A DNA stretch of 64,000 nt, taken from positions 179,935-243,934 of the forward strand of contig NZ_PNXY01000010.1 of the NCBI RefSeq assembly GCF_002879865.1, read 5' to 3'. Below the pieces are notes generated by a model. The model saw only the letters and a program-made list of their open reading frames with translations, had not been told where the DNA came from and searched no databases. Source of the stretch: Paraburkholderia rhynchosiae. Its GTDB lineage: Bacteria > Pseudomonadota > Gammaproteobacteria > Burkholderiales > Burkholderiaceae. The translations under genes were made by a program, and so were the position numbers. Positions 35,254-43,500 of this stretch are shown here, one piece after another. Each line of letters starts with the position of its first letter. Within the stretch, counting starts at the first letter, position 1.

Positions 35254-35458
35254 CGCTCTCTCCTGTTTGTGCCCTGCTTCGCGCGCTGCACGACTTACCA
35301 CGATGCCCGCCGCAACGGTCCAGCCCGGATGTTCCGCGGCCTCGGCATCGGTCGCGAGTGCCGCGCTGAGTGACAGGCGCGGACGTGGACCGATCTTCAT
35401 CATAGGCGCTTCCGTGTGCCAATGTCGTGACGGTGCCACTCAGGGGCGCATTGCAGCG

Positions 35459-36013
35459 CTACTCGGCGAACGGCAAACTGTCCTGGCCGAGCGCGCGCAT
35501 GTCGAACACGTTCAGCGTCATTGCGACGAGTGCGTAGTAGCCCAGAAGCCCGACGAGGTTGATCACGACCTGGTGCCCGAAGCGCTCAACCGCTTTCGCA
35601 TAGGTCGCGTCCGACACGCGTTTGGTGTCGTAAAGCTCGCTTGCGAAGTCGTGGATCAGCGCGTCATCCGGGTCCGCGAAGTCCGGGCGCCGGCCCTGGC
35701 GGATCGACTCGGCGTCCGCTTCGCGAACGCCCGCATCCAGCGCGATCGGATAGTGGATGTACCACTCCGCCTGCGCCTGCCAGCGCGCTGCCGTCGCGAG
35801 AATGGCCAGTTCGGAGAGCCGCAGCGGCAAACCCGTGCGGTAGCGGCAGAACGCGCCCAGACGCTGCGCCTGCTGCGCGAGTTCCGGGCTATGAATCCAG
35901 CCGAGAAACGGCCCGTTCAGATTGCCGCGCGGACCGGACAAAATCTCGTCGAGAACGGCCTTTTGCTCGGGCGTTGCGTCGGATATCTGGAAAGGGGGCA
36001 AACGCTCGGTCAT
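35459..36013 (-). CDS. Carboxymuconolactone decarboxylase (CMD)-family protein
   Basis: A 184-residue all-helical CMD-family protein (GWIHSPELAQQAQRLGAFCRYRTGLPLRLSELAILATAARWQAQAEWYIH). The AhpD-type CxxC redox pair is absent, so it is closer to the decarboxylase or uncharacterised branch than to peroxidase AhpD. It lies 106 bp after the class III aminotransferase gene. Role unknown. Confidence 0.85.
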   Translation of the reverse strand: MTERLPPFQISDATPEQKAVLDEILSGPRGNLNGPFLGWIHSPELAQQAQRLGAFCRYRTGLPLRLSELAILATAARWQAQAEWYIHYPIALDAGVREADAESIRQGRRPDFADPDDALIHDFASELYDTKRVSDATYAKAVERFGHQVVINLVGLLGYYALVAMTLNVFDMRALGQDSLPFAE

Positions 36014-36119
36014 CGTCGGTCTCGCAAGGTGAATATGAATAGGCTGAGGTGTTCTATCGTGCAACCCCGGCGCAACCCGGGCGCGGCAGCAGCGTGGTCG
36101 GAGCGCGCTTAACATGCGC

Positions 36120-37448
36120 TCAGATTGCGGCAAGCGCGCCGTCGATCGCATCGGCCAGCCGGCTGACAATTTCGTCGATGTCGCGCGCCGTGCAGATAAA
36201 CGGCGGCGCCAGCAGCACATGATCGCCGATCTTGCCGTCGACCGTGCCGCCCATCGGATACACCATCAAGCCGCGCGCGAATGCCTCGCGGCGAATCGCA
36301 GCGTGCAGCTTCAGGCCCGCGTCGAACGGCGTTTTGTTGCCGCGGTCCTTGACCACTTCGACGCCGACAAAGAGCCCGCGCCCGCGCACGTCGCCGATAT
36401 GCGGATGGCGTGCATAGCGCTCGCGCAGCAGCCCGCGCAATTGTTCGCCGCGCGCCACCACGTTGGGCAGCAATTTGTCGTCCGCGATCACGCGCTGCAC
36501 TTCGAGCGCCGCGGCGCATGCGGTTGCGTGGCCGATATACGTATGGCCATGCTGAAAGAAGCCCGAGCCGCCGACTATCGCCTGATAGATCCGGTCGCTC
36601 ACCAGCGTCGCGCCAATCGGCTGATAGCCGGCGCCGAGCCCTTTCGCGACGGTCAGCATGTCCGGCGCGATGCCGTCTTCCTCGCACGCATACAGATAAC
36701 CCGTGCGGCCCATGCCCGACATGATTTCGTCGAGAATCAGCAGCACGCCGTAGCGATCGCACACCGCGCGAATCTTGCGAAAATAGTCGCGCACCGGCGG
36801 CACGGCGCCCGCAGTCGCGCCGACCACCGTTTCCGCGACGAAGGCCGCGACCGTATCCGCGCCGAGTTCGAGGATCTTCTGCTCCAGTTCATCCGCCAGA
36901 CGCTGCGCGAATTCCGTTTCGCTTTCGCCGGCGCGCTGCTCGCGGTACGCGTAACACGGGCTCACGTGATGCGCTTCGATCAGCATCGGCAGAAACGGCT
37001 CGCGCCGCCACGCGTTACCGCCGATTGCCAGTGCGCCTAGCGTGTTGCCGTGATAGCTCTGCCGCCGCGCGATGAAATGGCGCCGCTGCGGCTCGCCTTT
37101 TTCCACGAAGTACTGACGCGCGAGTTTCAACGCGGCCTCGATCGCCTCGGAGCCGCCCGATACGAAATACACATGTTCCAGACCTTGCGGCGCGCTCGCG
37201 ACGAGCCGGTCCGCGAGTTCCTCGGCGGGCTGCGTCGTGAAGAATGACGTGTGCGCGTACGGCAAGTGTTGCGCCTGCCGTTTGATCGCGTCGATCACGC
37301 GCTGATTGCTGTGGCCGAGGCACGACACCGCCGCGCCGCCCGATGCGTCGATATAGCGCTTGCCGGTCGAATCGATGATCTCGATGCCGTCGCCCGCAAC
37401 GGCGATGGGCAACGACTGTTTCGGCGAACGATGAAACACAGTGGACAT
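36120..37448 (-). CDS. Class III PLP aminotransferase
   Basis: A 442-residue omega-transaminase-type enzyme. The PLP lysine is Lys269 (TVAKGLGAGYQPIG), the pyridine-N contact Asp240 (LILDEIMSGMGRTG) and the phosphate cup is in SGGSEAIEAALKLARQYF. Relatives transaminate omega- or beta-amino acids and polyamines. The gene follows the C45 hydrolase gene by 33 bp, a likely operon in which the amine or amino acid released by the hydrolase is transaminated. ATG at 37448; a GTG at 37457 is an alternative. Substrate unknown. Confidence 0.9.
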   Translation of the reverse strand: MSTVFHRSPKQSLPIAVAGDGIEIIDSTGKRYIDASGGAAVSCLGHSNQRVIDAIKRQAQHLPYAHTSFFTTQPAEELADRLVASAPQGLEHVYFVSGGSEAIEAALKLARQYFVEKGEPQRRHFIARRQSYHGNTLGALAIGGNAWRREPFLPMLIEAHHVSPCYAYREQRAGESETEFAQRLADELEQKILELGADTVAAFVAETVVGATAGAVPPVRDYFRKIRAVCDRYGVLLILDEIMSGMGRTGYLYACEEDGIAPDMLTVAKGLGAGYQPIGATLVSDRIYQAIVGGSGFFQHGHTYIGHATACAAALEVQRVIADDKLLPNVVARGEQLRGLLRERYARHPHIGDVRGRGLFVGVEVVKDRGNKTPFDAGLKLHAAIRREAFARGLMVYPMGGTVDGKIGDHVLLAPPFICTARDIDEIVSRLADAIDGALAAI

Positions 37449-37481
37449 GGTTTTCACTTCTAGAGAATGGCATTGGGCCGC

Positions 37482-38549
37482 TCAGGCAGCGGACATGGGC
37501 GTCGTGCTGGAAATGAATGTGTCGAATACGCGCTGCCCCTCGCGGACAACTTGCATCGAGACACCGGCGTGACCGATTTCGAAAAGCGCGGTGGCCAGCG
37601 TGTTTTCGTCGTCGGGATCGGACGGGTCGTCGCGATAGATCGGCAAGCCCGATGGCGCGCGATCCTGCAGCACGTCGAGCAACGCGTTCGCATTCAATGG
37701 ACTCGCCGCGGCCAGCAGGAGCGCCTCCACGCGAAGCTGCCTGTCGCGCGACGAATCCGTGATGATCTGCGCTTGCGCTTCGCAACCCGGGTGAATCATG
37801 TGGTTCGCGTGGCCCGCGCGAGTCCGGATGGTTTGCAGCGAGCAGCGCCGTGCAGTCGCCTCGACGCTGACGAGGCGCGCGTCACTCGCACAGCCGAGCG
37901 TGTGGTGAAAGCCGCTCGCAGCCGGGGCGCCGCGCAGCATGTGCAGCGCTTCATCGAGCGAGCCTGAGTCGAGAACGGCGCGGGCGAGAATCATGCGCGG
38001 CACCCCGACGGCGGGCGCGCGAATGCGCAGGTTGTTGATCGTCTGCACGAGACCGGCGCGGTTCGCCGCGAAGGTGTGTCCCGGCAGCGACCCCGGATAA
38101 TAGAAACTCACGAAGCCGGGCTTGCCTGACGGTCGAACATCAACGAGTGCGCAGCGCTCGCGCAGGAACGGGTCCCCGTCTTCGTTGTGCGCGATGAAGC
38201 GCGTGTCGCCTTCGACAGCCGCGAGCGTGGTGCAACCGTCCGGCGCATGATGGATCAGCTCGCCGCGGCAGTTCCACAGGAAGACGTCTTCGACAGGCCA
38301 GCGCAAGCCGGCCGCCATGCCGTCGAGTTCAGCTAGCAATGCGGGGAAATGCGCGCGGGCCGCGTCACGCAGCGCCTGCACGAACGGATCGCCGCGCCAA
38401 CGGCGAACCGCTCGCCATGCGCTGCTTTGATCCATGTAATCGGCGAACACGGGTCTCGCCAGTTCGCCCAGACGGTAGCCGATTTCATACGGCTCACCGC
38501 CTACTTCGTGAAGCTTCAGGTTCGGCGTCAATGCCACGGCTCCATCCAT
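37482..38549 (-). CDS. C45-family autoproteolytic acyltransferase/hydrolase
   Basis: A 355-residue Ntn-hydrolase of peptidase family C45 (isopenicillin-N acyltransferase-like). Self-cleavage is expected before Cys106 in the motif HHAPDGCTTLA, which makes Cys the catalytic N-terminal residue; GLVQTINNLRI and the HNEDGDP segment also match the family. It likely hydrolyses or transfers an amide-linked acyl group. It is the first gene downstream of a palindromic site (38582-38594) shared with the rpiR promoter, and is followed by the class III aminotransferase. Natural substrate unknown, possibly an N-acyl amino acid. Confidence 0.87.
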   Translation of the reverse strand: MDGAVALTPNLKLHEVGGEPYEIGYRLGELARPVFADYMDQSSAWRAVRRWRGDPFVQALRDAARAHFPALLAELDGMAAGLRWPVEDVFLWNCRGELIHHAPDGCTTLAAVEGDTRFIAHNEDGDPFLRERCALVDVRPSGKPGFVSFYYPGSLPGHTFAANRAGLVQTINNLRIRAPAVGVPRMILARAVLDSGSLDEALHMLRGAPAASGFHHTLGCASDARLVSVEATARRCSLQTIRTRAGHANHMIHPGCEAQAQIITDSSRDRQLRVEALLLAAASPLNANALLDVLQDRAPSGLPIYRDDPSDPDDENTLATALFEIGHAGVSMQVVREGQRVFDTFISSTTPMSAA

Positions 38550-38581
38550 TCAACAATCGGTACGTGTTTATACTTCTAAAC

Positions 38582-38594
38582 AACATTTGTTGTC
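38582..38594. promoter_or_regulatory. RpiR operator candidate in front of the C45 operon
   Basis: On the minus strand this is GACAACAAATGTT, identical to 39529-39541; in context it forms an inverted repeat CAACA-n2-TGTTG. It lies 33 bp upstream of the C45 gene start, consistent with a regulator of the SIS/RpiR family acting here. Confidence 0.65.
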
Positions 38595-38644
38595 AAACGG
38601 GCCGATGCGGCATCAGAGGAAAAATCTGCCGCGGCGGTGAAGAC

Positions 38645-39499
38645 TCAAGGCACGTACGCGCCCTTCGCGTGCAGCGACTGCTCGGCGATGCCAAGCTGTT
38701 CGACCGCGTCCGCGCCTTCGAGCGCGAGCAGATGCGCGACGAGCGATTCGGCGATCGCCGTGGCCGCCACCAGCGAAGGAAAGAACGATGGGCTCTCGTG
38801 CGAGAAGATCAGCACCTTGTCGGCGTTCAGCGCGATAGGCGAAACGGCGCTGTCGGTAATGGCAATGAGTTTGCTGCCCTTTTCCAGCGCAGCTTCCGCC
38901 ACGCGCGCCGCTTCAACGGAATACGGCGCGAAACTGATCACGATGGTTGCACTGTCGCGCGCCACGGTGCGCAGTTGCATTTCGAGCGTGCCGGCTTCGC
39001 CGTTGAGCAGCGACACCGACGAACGGAACAACCGGTAACCGTACACGAGCCCAAACGCGACCGAGTAGCAGGAGCGGAACCCGGCCACATGCACATGCGG
39101 CGCGCGCCGCAACAGCCGCGCCGCTTCGACGATCACGCGGCCGTTATGCGCGGCGGTGACTTCGAGGTTGTGCTGTTGTGCGACGAGCAGATCGCTCGCC
39201 AGCGCGTCTTTCGATTTGACAAGGGAGCGCGCGCGGCTCGTCAGCGGCTCGGGCCGCGTGCGCACACGCGCGACGAACAGGTTGCGCAGTTCGTTCCAGC
39301 CAGGAAACCCGAGTTGCTGCGAAAGGCGCACGAGCGACGCGGGTTGCACCTGCGCGCGTTCGGCGACTTTGCGCATCGACGAGACAGCAACTTCGTCCGG
39401 ATGATCGAGCAGGAAACCCGCGCCCATCTGGAATTGCGGACTCAGTTCGGAGAAGCGCGCCCGGATCAGGGCGGCGAGCTGATCAAAACTGTCTGGCAT
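38645..39499 (-). CDS. RpiR-family transcriptional regulator (HTH + SIS domain)
   Basis: A 284-residue regulator with an N-terminal HTH_6 domain (about 1-75: VAVSSMRKVAERAQVQPASLVRLSQQLGFPGWNELRNLF) and a sugar-isomerase (SIS) ligand domain (about 110-250). RpiR regulators respond to phosphosugars or related small acids. The ATG at 39499 was chosen by family N-terminus (MPDSFDQLAALIR). It sits immediately upstream of the C45-aminotransferase operon, and the same 13-bp element precedes both. The ligand is probably a substrate or product of the C45/aminotransferase pathway (inference). Confidence 0.87.
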   Translation of the reverse strand: MPDSFDQLAALIRARFSELSPQFQMGAGFLLDHPDEVAVSSMRKVAERAQVQPASLVRLSQQLGFPGWNELRNLFVARVRTRPEPLTSRARSLVKSKDALASDLLVAQQHNLEVTAAHNGRVIVEAARLLRRAPHVHVAGFRSCYSVAFGLVYGYRLFRSSVSLLNGEAGTLEMQLRTVARDSATIVISFAPYSVEAARVAEAALEKGSKLIAITDSAVSPIALNADKVLIFSHESPSFFPSLVAATAIAESLVAHLLALEGADAVEQLGIAEQSLHAKGAYVP

Positions 39500-39528
39500 G
39501 CGAGGGTCCGGGCGGCTGTTGAGGTAAT

Positions 39529-39541
39529 GACAACAAATGTT
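39529..39541. promoter_or_regulatory. RpiR operator candidate upstream of rpiR
   Basis: GACAACAAATGTT on the plus strand, 30 bp upstream of the rpiR start; the same 13 bases occur, in reverse orientation, in front of the C45 operon. Suggests autoregulation. Confidence 0.65.
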
Positions 39542-39597
39542 ACCACCGGGAGTGGACCCAGGATGGTTTGGGCAAGCCAATAGGGGGGTCTGGCGGC

Positions 39598-40356
39598 TCA
39601 GCAGATTTCTGGAGCGAACGACCGCCCAGCAAAACAGTGTGAGCCGAAATCCAGACCGGTTTTAGCGTGAAATTTTGCCGCGCGCTCGTTGATCTCTTCC
39701 CATGCAAAGTCCGGAGCGTCTTTCCATAAAACCATGACGCCCCGGTCGGGCGCAACGACAAGGAATTCCTTGTGCGCAAAAATATCCGACAGCATTGGCA
39801 CATAAGTAGCAGCCCACCCAGCCGGGGGACGATAAATATTTATAGTCATCAAACCACCGGCGCGCAGCATGTGATGGCAGGCTCTGTAAAACTGAGCGGT
39901 ATGTAAAGCGTCGACCATGCAGTTGTCCTTGCCAAAGGCATCGGAAAGAATGAGGTCGCATTGCCCCTGATATTCCTCAATGAAGTCCACAGCGTCAGCC
40001 ACCACCACCTGCAACCGCTCATCGTCGGCGGGCAGGCCGAAATGCGTTCGCGCTATGTCGACAACCTCGGGATCAATTTCCAACGCTAACAGGCGTAATT
40101 CGGGCAGGTAGCGGTGAACGAATTTTGCCTGCTGACCACCTCCAAGCCCAATCAGAACGACATCTCTTGGCTTTGGAATAAAAACCAGCGGTTGCAGCAT
40201 TTTTCGCATGTACTCGGATTCGAGTTGGTCTGGAGCTGAGAGATTCATCTCCGTCACATAGGACGTCTCGTCGTCGAGCCACTGAAGAAGCAAGCGGTCT
40301 CCGCCTTTCAGGATTTTGTATTTTTCCGTTTCGAGAATGCGCTCTTCGATAATCAC
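39598..40356 (-). CDS. Spermidine-synthase-like methyltransferase-fold protein
   Basis: A 252-residue protein of the spermidine synthase/polyamine aminopropyltransferase-like fold. Motif I is VVLIGLGGGQQAKF, followed by EIDPEVVD, ADAVDFIEEY and LSDAFGKDN. It lacks an obvious polyamine-synthase N-terminal domain and has no speD neighbour, so it may bind SAM or dcSAM for another transfer. Start GTG at 40356 with GGAG 6 nt upstream. The gene is visibly more AT-rich than its neighbours, which hints at horizontal acquisition. Specific activity not assignable. Confidence 0.7.
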   Translation of the reverse strand: MIIEERILETEKYKILKGGDRLLLQWLDDETSYVTEMNLSAPDQLESEYMRKMLQPLVFIPKPRDVVLIGLGGGQQAKFVHRYLPELRLLALEIDPEVVDIARTHFGLPADDERLQVVVADAVDFIEEYQGQCDLILSDAFGKDNCMVDALHTAQFYRACHHMLRAGGLMTINIYRPPAGWAATYVPMLSDIFAHKEFLVVAPDRGVMVLWKDAPDFAWEEINERAAKFHAKTGLDFGSHCFAGRSFAPEIC

Positions 40357-40644
40357 TATTATCTCCAACAGAAGTCCACACTTGAAGAATTCACGGATCC
40401 ATTAATCCAGAATTTGCGCCGGGGGAGTCGGTAGGATTGTCGGTGCGGACCGCGTTCGTATGCGCTTTAACTAACGAAGAACAGGGTCCGCCCGCGAATT
40501 GTCGCTCTCGTCTGTCGAACGGCATGTCCAGTGGACTGGCGTGGGTCCCACTCCTACCCCAGGAAAATCCCCATAAAGAACTGCCGCACTTAGCCGTTAA
40601 GACAGTAACCGTATCCCGGCCCCCGCACTAACCCGAGCGGTACC

Positions 40645-42213
40645 ATGGCAGTAAATCTTTCCGTTTCCGAGTCGATTCTCGCGACTCCGCCCGAACTGGG
40701 CGCAGCCGTCTCACCGTCCATCCGTTCGAGCCTGTTGTCGACGCTGTTCGACAACGTGCGGCCATTGCTGATGTCGGTGGTTGCAAGCTCTTTTGTCGCC
40801 ACAGTGGCCTACATTCGCTTGCATCAACCGTGGACGATTGTCTGGCTCTTCGCCGACGTATGGGTTTTTCTAGGACGCCTGAGCATCATCTACGCCTACA
40901 TTGCGCACGGCCGGAAAGGCTCAGTCAATCCCGGCCCGTGGGCCGCGGCCTACGCTCCGTTGTGCCTGACCACGAGCCTGTTGCTCGGATTAGGGACAAT
41001 GGGCTGCGTGAGAGCCGCCGATACCACCCTGGCATCGCTCGCCATCATGGTGGCATCCGGCATTCTCGGCGGAATTGCTTCGAGGAACGCCGCAGTCCCG
41101 CGTCTCGCGATCGGGCAAATATGCCTCGTGTCCATACCGATCGGGATCGGCGCATTGCTGACGGACACCAATGGTTCGTGGATCCTCATGCCGCCGCTGC
41201 TCATGTACGTCGGCGCAATGACATCTATCGTGCGGCGCCATTACAAGGGGCTGGTCGCGCTCATGACCGCGGAACAGAATCACGCCGAACTCGCGGCGCG
41301 CTTCGATGCCGCGCTGACCCACATGCCGCACGGACTTTGCACCATCGACCGTTCGGGAAGAGTGGTCATTGCCAATAGCCGCACCGCGGAGCTCTTCGGC
41401 GCAACGGTCGAAATGCTGAAACTCAACGTACCCCTTCCCGAGTTCATCGGTCATGTCGGCCTCGCGCAGTTCGGCGAGACGCTGCGCAAGCAGTTGATGG
41501 AGCGGTGCACCGCATGGTTGCATGGCGAGCGGCGGCCGCTGGACCTGGAACTTCGGGACGGCCGTCAACTGGAGATGACGCGCAATCCGGTCCCCGACGG
41601 CAGCGCCGTGGTCATCATTGAAGACGTCACGGAACGCCGGCTAAGCGAAGCCAAGGCTCTTCATCTGGCTCATCACGATTCGCTCACAGGGTTGGCGAAC
41701 CGCCGCGAACTGCGCGACCGGCTCGAGCAGATTCTTTCGAGGACGCGCTCAGGCAGCGATACGCGCACCGCCGTCCTGTATCTGGATCTGGACGGCTTCA
41801 AGCAGGTCAATGACCGACACGGCCATACCGCCGGCGACGAAGTTCTGGAGACGGTGGCCGCACGCCTGAGGCAAACGCTGCGGCATGGCGAATTCGCCGC
41901 GCGCCTGGGCGGCGACGAGTTTGCCGTTATTGTCGAAGATGCCACGCTGTCTTCGATTGCCGCCATTGCCCAGCGCGTGATCCGCGCTATTGCGAAGCCG
42001 TATCGGCTGTCGCCCGGCGGCGCAATGAGCATCGGCACCAGCATCGGCATTGCGTTGGCGACGGTGAACGAGCCCGTCGACGACCTTATCCGTCGAGCCG
42101 ACGTAGCCATGTACGACGCGAAAAAGGCCGGCAAAGGCACCTATCGGGTCTCTGACGAACAAACCGCACTCGAGCCGGGCACCGATTGGGATGGGAGCGT
42201 CGGCACTGCGTAG
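40645..42213 (+). CDS. Membrane-anchored PAS-GGDEF diguanylate cyclase
   Basis: A 522-residue protein with about five N-terminal transmembrane helices (to about residue 195), a PAS-like sensor (about 210-330) and a C-terminal GGDEF domain with RLGGDEF (GGDEF at 422-426), so cyclic-di-GMP synthesis is expected. No EAL domain is present. It is probably an inner-membrane sensor. It is the second cyclic-di-GMP enzyme in the window besides RpfR, located far from it. The ligand is unknown. ATG at 40645; a short upstream region is open but without support. Confidence 0.88.
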   Translation: MAVNLSVSESILATPPELGAAVSPSIRSSLLSTLFDNVRPLLMSVVASSFVATVAYIRLHQPWTIVWLFADVWVFLGRLSIIYAYIAHGRKGSVNPGPWAAAYAPLCLTTSLLLGLGTMGCVRAADTTLASLAIMVASGILGGIASRNAAVPRLAIGQICLVSIPIGIGALLTDTNGSWILMPPLLMYVGAMTSIVRRHYKGLVALMTAEQNHAELAARFDAALTHMPHGLCTIDRSGRVVIANSRTAELFGATVEMLKLNVPLPEFIGHVGLAQFGETLRKQLMERCTAWLHGERRPLDLELRDGRQLEMTRNPVPDGSAVVIIEDVTERRLSEAKALHLAHHDSLTGLANRRELRDRLEQILSRTRSGSDTRTAVLYLDLDGFKQVNDRHGHTAGDEVLETVAARLRQTLRHGEFAARLGGDEFAVIVEDATLSSIAAIAQRVIRAIAKPYRLSPGGAMSIGTSIGIALATVNEPVDDLIRRADVAMYDAKKAGKGTYRVSDEQTALEPGTDWDGSVGTA

Positions 42214-42279
42214 CGCATCAACGGCAGCGCGGCATCGACGCTCACGTGATGGGCAAGCGTGGCAACAACCGCATTCGCG

Positions 42280-42573
42280 TCAGTAAGTTTTCTTCATGCC
42301 GCCGCTATCGGAGGCAGGGGCCTCCATCGCCCCTTTCTTCTGCTTTTTCATCTGCTTCTGCGACGTACCGTTCGACGTTCCCATGCTGTTCGCGCCCGAC
42401 GCGCCCGGCGACGACGCCAGGGGTCCACTCGCATTCGGCGTTGGCATTCCGGTACCGCCCTGGCCCGCGCCGGCGCCCCCGCCGCCCGTCGTTCCCGCTC
42501 CCTGCGCGTAGACCGCGCCCGACAAGCCCAGCATCAACGCCGACAACACCACTCCTTTCGTAGCAACTCGCAT
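42280..42573 (-). CDS. Small secreted Gly/Ala-rich protein
   Basis: A 97-residue protein with a signal peptide (about 1-23, MRVATKGVVLSALMLGLSGAVYA) and a mature part rich in Gly, Ser, Ala and Asn, ending in a Lys-rich stretch (KQMKKQKKGAMEAP). No domain recognised. The ATG at 42573 follows GGAGG at 9 nt. A sigma-54-type promoter lies 66 bp upstream. Probably a stress-related surface or periplasmic protein. Confidence 0.75.
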   Translation of the reverse strand: MRVATKGVVLSALMLGLSGAVYAQGAGTTGGGGAGAGQGGTGMPTPNASGPLASSPGASGANSMGTSNGTSQKQMKKQKKGAMEAPASDSGGMKKTY

Positions 42574-42638
42574 AATCGCATTCCTCCGTTGCAAAGCGAC
42601 TGGCTGCACCGTAGCGTGCACGCCTTGCCGTCCTTCGC

Positions 42639-42654
42639 CGCAATCCGCGTGCCG
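42639..42654 (-). promoter_or_regulatory. Sigma-54 promoter candidate for the small secreted protein at 42.3-42.6 kb
   Basis: Minus-strand CGGCACGCGGATTGCG has GGCACG-N4-TTGC exactly, differing from consensus only at the first and last bases. GG and GC are in register. It lies 66 bp upstream of the start at 42573. Confidence 0.75.
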
Positions 42655-42836
42655 CTCTTCGAGTTCGCCATGGCCGAAGCCCGTTCGCCCGCGCGTCACG
42701 GCGAGTCGTGCGTACGGGGTGTTTCTCCCTGATTGACCCGTCTCCGGGCGTGGGCTACAAATTCAGTATGCATATCCGGCTAGCGCTTTAGACCGACGAA
42801 AAGCGCCCGGAACTCCAGCCCGCCCGGGACCATGTG

Positions 42837-43010
42837 ATGACAGACCATCGGAAGGAACAGAGCCGCGACGACCGCGGCGCAGAGGACAAACACCATCTCG
42901 CCGGCAAGCCCGCCAAGCCGGGCAACGGCCCGCCACCAACCGCTGACACGCCCACCCCGATCCTCCAGTCCGAGGACGACGAGTTGTTCGACGAAGACGC
43001 GCCCCAATAG
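42837..43010 (+). CDS. Possible small hypothetical protein (57 residues)
   Basis: An open frame of 57 codons from the ATG at 42837 to the TAG at 43008-43010, with strong GC at third positions; the product is hydrophilic with a Pro-rich middle and an acidic end (LQSEDDELFDEDAPQ). No convincing ribosome-binding site is seen. A minus-strand frame (42780-43028) with one hydrophobic segment overlaps it, so either may be unreal. Low confidence. Confidence 0.35.
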   Translation: MTDHRKEQSRDDRGAEDKHHLAGKPAKPGNGPPPTADTPTPILQSEDDELFDEDAPQ

Positions 43011-43100
43011 CCGGCACAGGCGGCACACCCAGCGGCTTCGTTAAGCACGCTGCGAATCCAGGCCGTGCACAATCGCCGCAGCGAGGCGGAGGAAGCCGTC

Positions 43101-43388
43101 ATGCTTACGAGATTTTTTGCACTGGCAGCATGCGTTGTGGCCTTCGCAGGAACGGCGTACTCGCAGGGGAATAACGCCGGTGCGGGAGCAGTCCGACCAC
43201 GGGGGGATGCTGGCGCAAACAGCCGCGCTATGCCTCCAGCGCCAGCTTCCGCGCCGACAACCGGCTCTCCCATCCTGCTGCCCGGTGTGGGCATCATTGT
43301 TCCGCCCGACGATGGCGGCAGACCGCCGCGTCCCGAGGCATCGCCGGGCACGCCCGCTAATCCGAGCGGCTTGAAGAAGCCCGATTGA
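43101..43388 (+). CDS. Small secreted Pro/Ala-rich protein
   Basis: A 95-residue protein with a signal peptide (MLTRFFALAACVVAFAGTAYS, about 1-21) and a low-complexity mature part rich in Pro, Ala and Gly (PPAPASAPTTGS, PPDDGGRPPRP). No domain recognised. GGAGGA lies 7 nt upstream of the ATG at 43101. It resembles the secreted protein at 42280 in style only. The adjacent 43389-43500 holds nothing supportable. Confidence 0.7.
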   Translation: MLTRFFALAACVVAFAGTAYSQGNNAGAGAVRPRGDAGANSRAMPPAPASAPTTGSPILLPGVGIIVPPDDGGRPPRPEASPGTPANPSGLKKPD

Positions 43389-43500
43389 GATCGGGCCAAC
43401 GGTCAGGCAAACGACCAAGCCAACGAGTGGGCCAAGCTCGGGGCCAACCTCGGGGCCAACCTCGGCACCCTCGGCGCCCTCGAAAACGTAGCCACCGCGC

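Noticed and set aside
42780..43028. An 82-codon minus-strand frame with a hydrophobic stretch
   Set aside because: Overlaps the antisense of a slightly better-looking plus-strand frame, and has no ribosome-binding site; neither is firm.
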